This document shows positions 1 through 6,600 of a DNA stretch of 10,045 bases, in pieces. The DNA is from CAYGZM01 sp964354365 (GTDB lineage: Bacteria; Planctomycetota; Phycisphaerae; Sedimentisphaerales; Anaerobacaceae). The stretch is from NCBI GenBank assembly GCA_964354365.1, contig CAYGZM010000135.1, positions 1 to 10,045 of the forward strand. The letters are read 5' to 3'. Position numbers and translations under genes: made by a program. Each line of letters opens with the position of its first letter. Within the stretch, counting starts at the first letter, position 1. The notes below the pieces were generated by a model. It ran no database searches, was not told where the DNA came from, and saw only the letters and a program-made list of their open reading frames with translations.

Positions 1-112
1 ATATGAAATAGATACAAAACACGCTTGACAACCAGCACGCTTTCAGAGATGACGAATTGGGTTTTGTTAGAGTGCGTAAAGCTGACAAACAGTATGCATT
101 AGCAGGTACGGA

Positions 113-781
113 ATGAAGCTAAACTGGGCAACGCGAATAACCATTCTGCGGATACTGCTCGTAATCCCGTTTGTGAGTTGTATGCTGAAGATAAACGACC
201 CGCAACTCAGCCCGGCCTGGCAGAGCACGATGCGGTACATTTCCATCGTCGCTTTCCTCGTTATGGCAATCAGCGACGCCATTGACGGCTATCTGGCGCG
301 CAGGAGGCATCAGACCACCAAGCTCGGTGCATTTCTCGACCCCGTTGCCGACAAATTGCTTATGACCTGTGCGTGCCTGCTGCTGGCTTCGCAGCGGGCG
401 CACGTTGAGATGGTTACGCACGAGGGGGGAATCCGCAGTTTCCTGCTCCCGCCGACTGTGGTCGTTTTGATAATCGGCAAGGACCTGTTCCTGCTGATTG
501 GGTTTACCATTGTCTATCTCATAACCCTGCAGGTTCGGATCGAGCCTGTGTTTGCAGGCAAAACCGCCACCACGCTGCAGTTGGCTATGGTTGCAGCGAT
601 TCTGATCGCCCCGGAGGTTTCAGGGGTCTTGCCCGGGTGGATTTGGTTCCTGCGGTTTCTCTGGTGGTCCGCCGCCGGCACCGCCATTTGTGCAACGCTC
701 ATTTACATCCGCAACGGAAGTCGATATATTGAGGAATACGAGCAGGGCCTGACGAACAATACAGGGGCCAAAAGCGTCTAA
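113..781 (+). CDS. pgsA: CDP-alcohol phosphatidyltransferase, probably CDP-diacylglycerol--glycerol-3-phosphate 3-phosphatidyltransferase
   Basis: This integral membrane enzyme most likely condenses CDP-diacylglycerol with glycerol-3-phosphate to give phosphatidylglycerol phosphate, the committed step to phosphatidylglycerol and cardiolipin. The family signature DG-x2-AR-x8-G-x3-D-x3-D is complete: D55, D58, G59, A62, R63, G72, D76 and D80. These aspartates bind the metal and CDP. Several hydrophobic stretches (about 9-25, 42-54, 110-138, 160-180 and 182-206) fit the six-helix fold. At 222 aa it is slightly longer than usual (about 180-200), with a polar C-terminal tail. The ATG at 113 gives a normal N-terminus (N-W-A-T-R-I-T-I-L-R) but has only a weak AGCAGG site upstream. 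The 112 bases before it show no convincing gene; a short frame ends at 26-28 and could be the tail of an upstream gene. Other CDP-alcohol transferases (phosphatidylserine or phosphatidylinositol-phosphate type) share the motif, so the substrate is inferred from overall resemblance. Confidence 0.82.
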   Translation: MKLNWATRITILRILLVIPFVSCMLKINDPQLSPAWQSTMRYISIVAFLVMAISDAIDGYLARRRHQTTKLGAFLDPVADKLLMTCACLLLASQRAHVEMVTHEGGIRSFLLPPTVVVLIIGKDLFLLIGFTIVYLITLQVRIEPVFAGKTATTLQLAMVAAILIAPEVSGVLPGWIWFLRFLWWSAAGTAICATLIYIRNGSRYIEEYEQGLTNNTGAKSV

Positions 782-798
782 CAAGAAGAAACCTTGCT

Positions 799-831
799 CT
801 CTGTCATTCCCGCGAAACCGGGAATCCAGAG
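799..831. repeat. Short extragenic palindrome (ATTCCCG...CGGGAAT type)
   Basis: The sequence forms a hairpin: outer stem CTCTG (799-803) with CAGAG (827-831), inner stem ATTCCCG (806-812) with CGGGAAT (819-825), and a six-base loop CGAAAC. It resembles the dispersed 'GTCATTCCCGCGAAAGCGGGAATCCA' palindromes known from many bacterial genomes. It begins 18 bases after the pgsA stop and could also protect or end the pgsA transcript, although no T-run follows the stem directly. Confidence 0.6.
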
Positions 832-868
832 GTGGGCTGTTAAGCAGGGCCTCTTTTTGTCAGAGCTT

Positions 869-1009
869 TGCTCTGTTGAAAACATTATGGACTGTCATTT
901 CGAGCGAGCCGAAGGCGAGCCGAGAAATCTGTTTTCTAATAGATTCCTCGAATTCGGCCCTGTGGGCCTCCGCTCGGAATGACCTGACCTTGGACTTTTT
1001 AACAGAGCA
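869..1009. mobile_element. MITE-like foldback element with terminal inverted repeats and flanking direct repeat
   Basis: The ends are inverted repeats: TGCTCTGTTGAAAA at 869-882 and TTTTTAACAGAGCA at 996-1009, matching at 13 of 14 positions with the odd pair being G-T. The 9-base direct repeat TCAGAGCTT lies exactly outside both ends (860-868 and 1010-1018), like a target-site duplication. Inside is a second imperfect inverted repeat, 894-930 against 941-983, running from GTCATTTCGAGCG to CGCTCGGAATGAC. Its right arm holds a perfect small hairpin (GGCCC-TGT-GGGCC, 956-968). The inner part resembles the dispersed 'GTCATTNCGAGCG...GAGNAATCT' repeats seen in many bacteria. There is no coding capacity, so any movement would depend on a transposase elsewhere. 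One caution is that CAGAGC is itself the complement of the terminal GCTCTG, so the direct repeat could partly reflect local repetition. Confidence 0.5.
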
Positions 1010-1029
1010 TCAGAGCTTCTGAAGAGTAA

Positions 1030-1055
1030 GAGTTCTGAGTCGGAACGAAGAACTC
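1030..1055 (+). promoter_or_regulatory. Hairpin in the ribBA upstream region
   Basis: GAGTTCT (1030-1036) pairs perfectly with AGAACTC (1049-1055) across a 12-base loop. It lies six bases before the terminator stem at 1062-1087. It could be an upstream partner or competitor in a leader-type control of ribBA, but no alternative antiterminator pairing was established by eye. The conserved elements of the FMN riboswitch aptamer are not visible here. Confidence 0.35.
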
Positions 1056-1061
1056 AAAAGC

Positions 1062-1087
1062 CAACGACGTCGTGTCGTTGTCTTTTT
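1062..1087 (+). terminator. Intrinsic terminator hairpin immediately before ribBA
   Basis: A 7-bp stem, CAACGAC (1062-1068) with GTCGTTG (1074-1080), has a five-base loop GTCGT and is followed by TCTTTTT (1081-1087). This is a canonical Rho-independent terminator on the plus strand. It ends only 23 bases before the ribBA start codon, which leaves no room for a full promoter after it. It may therefore act as an attenuator in the ribBA leader, rather than only ending pgsA transcription 280 bases further upstream. Confidence 0.65.
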
Positions 1088-1110
1088 GTCTCTAAATACG
1101 GAATGCCAAC

Positions 1111-2352
1111 GTGCCAGTACAATTCAGTGAAATACCGGAAGTCCTCGAGGACCTTAGGCAGGGGAAAATGATAGTCCTTGTCGATGCCGAGGATCGCGAG
1201 AACGAGGGCGACCTGGTCTGTGCCGCAGAAAAGGTCACGCCCCAGATAGTCAACTTTATGGCCAAGTTCGGGCGAGGGCTCATCTGCCTGCCGCTCACAG
1301 CCGAAAGATGCGACTGCCTCGGCCTCTACCCGCAGACGGTCGAGAACACAGCGAGGTTTGAAACCGCCTTTACCGTCAGTATCGATGCAGCCCACGGCGT
1401 TTCCACGGGTATCAGCGCCGCTGACAGGGCAAAGACCATCCAGGATGCAATTGCCGATAACGCCAGACCTCCCGACTTTGTTCGGCCCGGCCATGTTTTT
1501 CCGCTGCGGGCAAGACAAGGCGGCGTCCTCGTTCGGGCGGGGCAGACCGAGGGCGCAATCGATTTGATGCGGCTGGCGGGCCTCAGACCCGCAGGGGTAA
1601 TTTGCGAAGTTATGAACGAAGACGGCACAATGGCAAGAGTGCCGGAACTGCTTCGATTCTGTGAAAAGCACAATCTCAAGATAGCCTCAATCGCAAAGCT
1701 CATTGAATACCGCCTTCAGCGCGAAAGCCAGATCAAGCGCCTTGAGGCCGTCACACTGCCCACAGACTACGGCGAATTCAGCTTGATTGCATACGAGAGC
1801 GTTACTTCGGCGGAGCCGCACCTGGCGCTGTGCAAAGGCGACATCGGGCGGCTGGATGCCGACGGCAAAACAATAGAGCATGATGAACCCGTCTTGGTCA
1901 GGGTGCACTCCGAGTGTATGACCGGGGATTTGTTCCACTCGCAGCGCTGTGAGTGCGGCTACCAGTTGATTACCGCAATGAAGATGATCGAAGAAACCGG
2001 CGAAGGGGCGTTGATTTACCTTCGACAGGAGGGCAGAGGCATCGGCCTGACAAACAAGCTGCGGGCCTACAAACTCCAGGAGCAGGGCCTGGATACCGTC
2101 GATGCCAATTTGAAGCTGGGTCTTGGGGCTGATAAGCGCGATTACGGAATCGGCGCGCAAATCTGCCGCGATCTGGGACTCAGGAAAATCCGCATACTTA
2201 CAAACAACCCGAAGAAGATCAGCCGCCTTGAAGTTTACGGAATCAAAATTGTCGAGCAGATTCCCCTCAGGGCCAAGCCGAGCAAGCATAACATCGACTA
2301 TTTGCGAACGAAGAAATACCGGCTCGGACACATGCTCGACGAGGACTTGTAA
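1111..2352 (+). CDS. ribBA: Bifunctional 3,4-dihydroxy-2-butanone-4-phosphate synthase / GTP cyclohydrolase II
   Basis: This cytoplasmic enzyme supplies both precursors of riboflavin. The N-terminal half makes dihydroxybutanone phosphate from ribulose 5-phosphate; the C-terminal half opens GTP to the diaminopyrimidine. The DHBP synthase half (about 1-200) shows DAEDRENEGD (25-34, with metal ligand E30), HGVSTGISAADR and RPGHVFPLRA. The GTP cyclohydrolase half (about 205-413) has zinc ligands C269, C280 and C282, the RQEGRGIGL loop, Y320, and the D341-K-R343 catalytic pair, all intact. Length (413 aa) is normal for RibBA. The start is GTG: a TAA lies in frame at 1093-1095, and the ATG at 1103 is in another frame; the ribosome site is weak. 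Oddities are Gln145 in RAGQTEGA, where E. coli and Bacillus enzymes have the metal-binding His, and Ala26 in place of the second Asp of the DDEDRENEGD motif. The lipoprotein gene 24 bases downstream is probably co-transcribed. Confidence 0.95.
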   Translation: MPVQFSEIPEVLEDLRQGKMIVLVDAEDRENEGDLVCAAEKVTPQIVNFMAKFGRGLICLPLTAERCDCLGLYPQTVENTARFETAFTVSIDAAHGVSTGISAADRAKTIQDAIADNARPPDFVRPGHVFPLRARQGGVLVRAGQTEGAIDLMRLAGLRPAGVICEVMNEDGTMARVPELLRFCEKHNLKIASIAKLIEYRLQRESQIKRLEAVTLPTDYGEFSLIAYESVTSAEPHLALCKGDIGRLDADGKTIEHDEPVLVRVHSECMTGDLFHSQRCECGYQLITAMKMIEETGEGALIYLRQEGRGIGLTNKLRAYKLQEQGLDTVDANLKLGLGADKRDYGIGAQICRDLGLRKIRILTNNPKKISRLEVYGIKIVEQIPLRAKPSKHNIDYLRTKKYRLGHMLDEDL

Positions 2353-2376
2353 TTTTCAGCATTTGCATCCGCCCCC

Positions 2377-2937
2377 ATGAGAGTGATTACCGCAATATCG
2401 CACGTGTTCCTGCCAATGCTGCTGCTGACTTACGCCGGCTGCGAGCCGGTCCGGTCAACCGACGCGCTGCCAGCCGACCAGAATACCGCCGGCGCAGCTC
2501 TTTGCCTCTATTACGCACCCGTCAAGATAGATATATTGCCGCTCACTGAGTTTGTCGCCCTCGACGGCGGCTCTGAGCCGCGCATAATAGACACTTATGT
2601 AAGCCTGTTGGACTTTTTCGGCTCGCAAATCAAGTCGCCGGGGAAATTCCGTTTCGAGTTATACGAGTATATCCGGCGTTCGCCCGATCCGAAGAGCGGA
2701 AGGGTAATGATTTGGCCGGAGAGCGACCTGTCCGACCCCAACGCAAGTGACCGGTACTGGATCGACCTGTCTGACCCGGCTGCAAATAACCGCTCCTGGC
2801 GAGATTTCCTGCGGGCCTACCAATTCAATCTCCCATTCGAACCGGCCCCTGACCGGGACTATGTCCTGGAGGCAACCTGTCTGACCCCTAACGGCAAGCG
2901 CCTCGCCGCTCAATTTTACCTCAAACGCACAGAATAG
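2377..2937 (+). CDS. Putative lipoprotein of unknown function
   Basis: I do not recognise this 186-residue protein. It starts with a short hydrophobic signal (about 4-19) ending in T-Y-A-G-C with Cys22. This looks like a lipoprotein signal, but Tyr at -3 is unusual for a lipobox, which mostly has Leu. The mature part is mixed alpha/beta with no repeats. A segment about 85-125 (FRFELYEYIRRSPDPKSGR, then V-M-I-W-P, then a D-rich stretch repeating the theme W-I-D-L-S-D-P) and a C-terminal beta-rich tail (YVLEATCLTPNGKRLAAQFYL) suggest a beta-sandwich exported domain. The ATG is 24 bases after the ribBA stop with no clear Shine-Dalgarno sequence, so it is probably translated from a shared transcript. 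No functional link to riboflavin synthesis can be read from the sequence. A real gene is likely, because the frame is open over its whole length and the codon use is like ribBA. Confidence 0.72.
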   Translation: MRVITAISHVFLPMLLLTYAGCEPVRSTDALPADQNTAGAALCLYYAPVKIDILPLTEFVALDGGSEPRIIDTYVSLLDFFGSQIKSPGKFRFELYEYIRRSPDPKSGRVMIWPESDLSDPNASDRYWIDLSDPAANNRSWRDFLRAYQFNLPFEPAPDRDYVLEATCLTPNGKRLAAQFYLKRTE

Positions 2938-2986
2938 CCTGCCGGCGGACCACAGGCGCGGACCAACGGCGGCCCAGGCCTTTTTT
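2937..2986 (+). terminator. Possible terminator after the lipoprotein gene
   Basis: GCCTG (2937-2941) can pair with CAGGC (2975-2979) around a very GC-rich stretch that offers further internal pairing, and a run of six T follows at 2981-2986. The stem is short and the loop long, so this is only a candidate end for the ribBA-lipoprotein transcript. Confidence 0.3.
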
Positions 2987-3091
2987 GGGGATGGTTCAAT
3001 TCTGGGTGGCAGCCTCAAACGCAGCTTTGGGATGGTAAAACTCGCAAAGCGGTGCAACCATCCCCAAATCCGTCGGATTTGAGGCTGCCAC
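2987..3091. repeat. Intergenic element with crossing inverted repeats
   Basis: A perfect 14-base inverted repeat, GTGGCAGCCTCAAA (3006-3019) and TTTGAGGCTGCCAC (3078-3091), encloses 58 bases. A second perfect inverted repeat, GGGGATGGTT (2987-2996) and AACCATCCCC (3056-3065), crosses it. A partial second copy of that arm, GGGATGGT (3029-3036), lies inside and can pair with the same partner in a properly nested way. Two further small hairpins are present: GCTTTG/CAAAGC (3024-3029 with 3045-3050) and AAATCC-GTC-GGATTT (3066-3080). It is either a small mobile repeat without obvious target duplication or a structured RNA with alternative folds. No gene is seen between 2938 and 3610. Confidence 0.55.
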
Positions 3092-3167
3092 ACGCATAGA
3101 AACCGCAAATAATGTTACCCGGAATTTGACTTATTTGAACCATGCCCTTTTTTTATCCCAGTTTGAT

Positions 3168-3218
3168 GCCCGAACGCAATGCACAACCTGCGTTTGGAGC
3201 ATTCCGGGCGTTTTTTTT
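3168..3218 (+). terminator. Intrinsic terminator
   Basis: GCCCG (3168-3172) pairs with CGGGC (3205-3209). Inside it, AACGCA (3173-3178) pairs with TGCGTT (3189-3194), or alternatively AATGC (3178-3182) with GCATT (3199-3203). A G and eight T follow (3210-3218). It separates the riboflavin/lipoprotein unit from the promoter-like sequence at about 3250 and would insulate the large secreted-protein genes. Confidence 0.65.
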
Positions 3219-3248
3219 CAAATTTTCTTTCCTAAAGGCCGGTAATGT

Positions 3249-3258
3249 GGTATAAAAT
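3249..3258 (+). promoter_or_regulatory. Promoter-like TATAAA box for the first large secreted protein
   Basis: GGTATAAAAT contains a good -10-like hexamer, TATAAA at 3251-3256. No convincing -35 hexamer is seen about 17-18 bases upstream. Support comes from the second paralogue, which has a nearly identical box (TGGTATAAAGTAC, 8145-8157) at a comparable place before its own start, also preceded by a GCCGG sequence. Initiation here would give a leader of about 350 bases. Confidence 0.4.
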
Positions 3259-3262
3259 GAGG

Positions 3263-3610
3263 GTGGTGAAGTCTCTGTGGCTTTGCACAGACCCGCTGAA
3301 AGTTTGAAGCCGCTTGGCGGTCGTGGCCGGGCCTTGCCGCGGCTTGACGTTTTGAGAGTTGGGTTTTGAAGTTAATATCAACGGTTAGTCTTGGCTCTCC
3401 CGGAAGGAGGTAATGCCGAGTCCGAAAACTTGTGCCTGACCGGCACTCAAAGACTGTGTCGGGGGAATTATTATCGGGCGTATTTCTTTTTTGAAAAGTT
3501 GTCTCGGACAGGCATCAAATCTCAAGCAGGCTTGCGTGCCTGTCGAAAACAGTAATGTGTCTCAGCGTGCGAACATAACATCTTGACGGCCTTTTGATAA
3601 GGAGGACACT
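3263..3610 (+). promoter_or_regulatory. Long structured 5' leader of the first secreted paralogue
   Basis: No gene is seen in this stretch; it is rich in stems. TCTGTG (3274-3279) pairs with CACAGA (3286-3291); AAGCCGC (3307-3313) with GCGGCTT (3339-3345), extended inward by GGC/GCC; GTGCC (3432-3436) with GGCAC (3442-3446); and GACAGGCA (3507-3514) with TGCCTGTC (3537-3544). The last of these, and the sequence after it up to the AAGGAGGA ribosome site (3599-3606), is shared with the leader of the second paralogue. I could not match it to a known riboswitch class. The end of the region near 3500 and the exact transcript start are inferred. Confidence 0.5.
3507..3544 (+). ncRNA. Conserved leader hairpin, copy 1
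   Basis: The 8-bp stem GACAGGCA/TGCCTGTC encloses a 22-base loop, which can itself form CAAG/CTTG (3523-3526 with 3531-3534). The flanks match copy 2 (8292-8331): CTCGGACAGGCATCAAAT against TTCGGCGGGCATCGAAT on the left, and CGAAAACA on the right. Between copies one A-U pair becomes G-C (A3508-T3543 against G8294-C8329) and one A-U pair becomes G-U (A3510-T3541 against G8296-T8327), so pairing is kept while bases change. Confidence 0.5.
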
Positions 3611-6600
3611 ATGTGCAGGAAATTGATCTACCTGGTTTCTGTTGTTTTGGTGCTGAGTGTGGCTTCCGGCCCGGTTGTGGCGGGCGTGTCTTATACGGAC
3701 CCGCCCGGCGGCTGGATGTATATTCACCACGGCACCGAAGCCGACAATGCTGACGGGACGTGGGACCACGATAACAGCTCCGATGCGTGGGACGGCTCAG
3801 GAATAGGGGCCGGGCAGGCGGGCGGCATCAGCGCGCTTGTCGAAGGTGCTGTGGAATTTGTCAGGGTGCAGGACGCTTTGACATCCGGCAGTGGCACCGA
3901 CAGCCGAAAAATCTACCTCACCCGCGATCTCGTTACTCATGACGAGCTGCCCCAGTCGCTGGCGGACGGAATCCTCTCTGCAGGAGGCATTACCCTGTCG
4001 TTTCGTGCGCGCCTGTCAACAACACCTCCGTTGGACGGGACGTGGCCGGCCGGTGGTGATGGATACGTAATCCACGATGGCGGCAAAGGGCCCTTTGGTA
4101 TTTACGAGGGGGCCAGCGACCAGATTATTTCCTTCGGCTTGGTTCTCGCAGGAGATCCGCAAGGCGAACCTAAGATAGCGGGACGCTCCGGGCTGTGCAT
4201 GAACAACCTCAACGGTACCTCATCTTCGGGTATAGTGGACATCGCAGGCAATGAAGCAGGAACGCTCAATCTCCTGAATATTGCCGACCTGAAAATATGG
4301 CACGAATTCTGGATTACCATCCAGCCGGATACGAGTGGAGGCGGCACCCACAGAGTTACAATCTGGATGGACGGCTCGATCAATGAGAGCGAGTTTCATG
4401 TTACTGCCGGCGACGGTAGCGAGGAGAACTACAGCTACTTAGCTATCGGGTGCGGCTCGACGGGGCAAGCCGGGGCGTTCGACGTGGACTTCTTCGCCTA
4501 CAAGCCGGGCATCTATATGCCGCCCGGCAGTCAGAAAAAGGCGTCGAACCCGAACCCGGCGGACGTCTCCGGGAAACCGGCCGTAAAATCCGGCACGAAC
4601 GCGTATATGGTGCTTGACTACACGCCCGGAGACACCGCGGTCTCGCACACAGGGTACTTTGGCACCGTTAAAGCAGATGTAGATAGTCGCAATGCGGCCA
4701 ACAGGTTAGGAGCCCCAACGGCTTGGCTTTCTTTAAACAACCGGCAGTATGTTGTCGGGTATGATGATGCCGCGATTCCTGCTTTTGCCAGGACGCCTCT
4801 TGTTGCAGGCAAGACTTACTATTGGTGCGTCGATGAGTTCGACGGCGCCACGACCTGGCCGGGCAGGACCTGGAGCTTTACTGTGTCTGTGCGAATCAGT
4901 CCCATTAATACGGATGATGTCGAACAGGCATTTAATCCCAGCCCGGAAGATGAGGCTCAATTAGTGGTAGGTCCGGATGTGACTCTTGGCTGGAGCCTGG
5001 GCGCTCCTTATCCTACGACGGGTTACATTCTAAGCTATGGCGTGTTCTGGGGCACTGACCAGACCGCTGTGGCGACAGCGCCGAACACAGCTCCCAATGC
5101 CATCGTGTCGGGCGGTGCGGGCGAGCCGCCGAGCTACACTGTTGCCGGGCTTCCATACAACAAGGATATCTTCTGGCGGATCGATACGAGACTGCTGCAA
5201 GAGGTCCCTCCGCATAACATTGTAATAACCGACGGTATGGTCTGGAGCTTCACGACCGGTCCTCGCGGTCTCGGCAAGATTCTGCGCGAGTGGTGGCTGG
5301 ATATCCCCGGCACTGCCGTAAGTGCGCTAACGAGCGATCCTCGCTACCCGGACAACCCGGACGGGAGTGGTTTTGTGACCCTCTTTGAGGGCCCGACAAA
5401 CTGGCAGGACGACTCGCACCCCTACGGAAGCCGGATTCACGGCTGGCTCTACGTGCAAAACACGGGCGATTACACCTTCTGGATTGCCACCGACGATAAC
5501 GGCGAGCTCTGGCTGAGCACCGATGAGAACCCGGCCAACGCAACCATGATCTCCAACGTTACGGCCTCGGCGCCAGCGCGCGGTTTTGACGACCCTGATG
5601 TGCACCCGTCTGGGCCGATTCATCTCGAAGGCGGTCGTAGGTACTACATTTCCGGGCTGATGAAGGAAAATACCGGCGGCGACAACATAGCCGCGGCCTG
5701 GCAAGGTCCCGACAGCGGCAATGTGCGGGAAGTTATCCCAGGCGATCACCTCAGACCATTTGAGTCGTTGTGGGCCACGAAGCCCAGCCCGGCGAACAAA
5801 CAGACGGACGTGGCTCTCAACACAATGCTTAGCTGGACAACGGGGACCGATATAGATACCGACAGTCCCTATGCCAGCCAGCGCGTGTACCTTGGGACCA
5901 GCGCAAGCGCCGTGGCGAATGCCGATACTTCGTCGCCTGAGTATAGAGGCGCTCCGAGCGGTCCGAACGAGTATGGACCATTGAGTCTTGGCTACTACCA
6001 GAATTACTTCTGGCGAATTGACGGGGTCAAGGGCAGCGGCCAAGCGGCGAAAGGTTCTGTCTGGACGTTCAGGACTATTGTGAGTCCTGCATCGGCGTCG
6101 AATCCAAACCCGAGTGATGGCGCAACGGATGTTCCGAGAAACACCGTCCTTCGCTGGGCGCCGGGCGATTATGCGCCTGTGATGAACGGGCACTACGTGA
6201 ACTTCGGCGCCGATGACCCGGCCAATATGGTTCGAGTCAGCGGGCCGCAGACGCCCAACAACTACACCCCGGGCGTGCTCGATCTCGGCAGGACTTACTA
6301 TTGGGCTGTTGATGAGGCAAACGCCGCAGCTCCCGGCGGCGTGAACAAAGGGCTGACCTGGTCGTTCACGACGATAAACCATATTGTCATTGACGATATG
6401 GAGACCTACGTGGACGGCACAACCTGGATATTCAACACTTGGAAAGACGGTGTTGGCGATGAAAACTGCGAGGGTGGCAACGGGACCGGGGCGGGGGTGA
6501 TTCTCTCAGCGGCAATCAGCTATGCCGGCGCCAAGGGCATGCAGTATGTTTACGACAATGACGGCAGTATCACCAACCCCTGCAGCGGGCAGCCGGAGGC

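Noticed and set aside
2..28. C-terminal tail of an upstream gene ending TGA at 26-28
   Set aside because: Eight codons are too few to support a gene; the sequence shows nothing recognisable.
25..53. TTGACA at 25-30 as a pgsA promoter
   Set aside because: The -35 is perfect but the hexamer 17 bases downstream (GATGAC) matches the -10 at only three positions, and other spacings are no better.
794..982. Short plus-strand frame of 62 codons after pgsA
   Set aside because: It is made wholly of the palindromic repeat and MITE-like sequence; translated dispersed repeats of this kind give spurious frames.
782..1110. FMN riboswitch before ribBA
   Set aside because: None of the conserved FMN aptamer segments could be found; only hairpins and repeat elements are present.
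1687..2331. Minus-strand frame of 214 codons opposite ribBA
   Set aside because: It is fully overlapped by the well-conserved GTP cyclohydrolase II half; no domain is seen in the antisense product.
2990..3012. GGTTCAATTC resembling a tRNA T-arm
   Set aside because: The flanking five-base stems do not pair and no acceptor, D or anticodon arm is found.
2659..3108. Minus-strand frame of 149 codons over the crossing inverted repeats
   Set aside because: It overlaps the 3' half of the lipoprotein gene and the repeat element, with no credible start signal.
5327..6382. Minus-strand frame of 351 codons
   Set aside because: It lies inside the first large gene, opposite its PA14 and Fn3 domains, and is an antisense shadow of GC-biased third positions with no recognisable domain.
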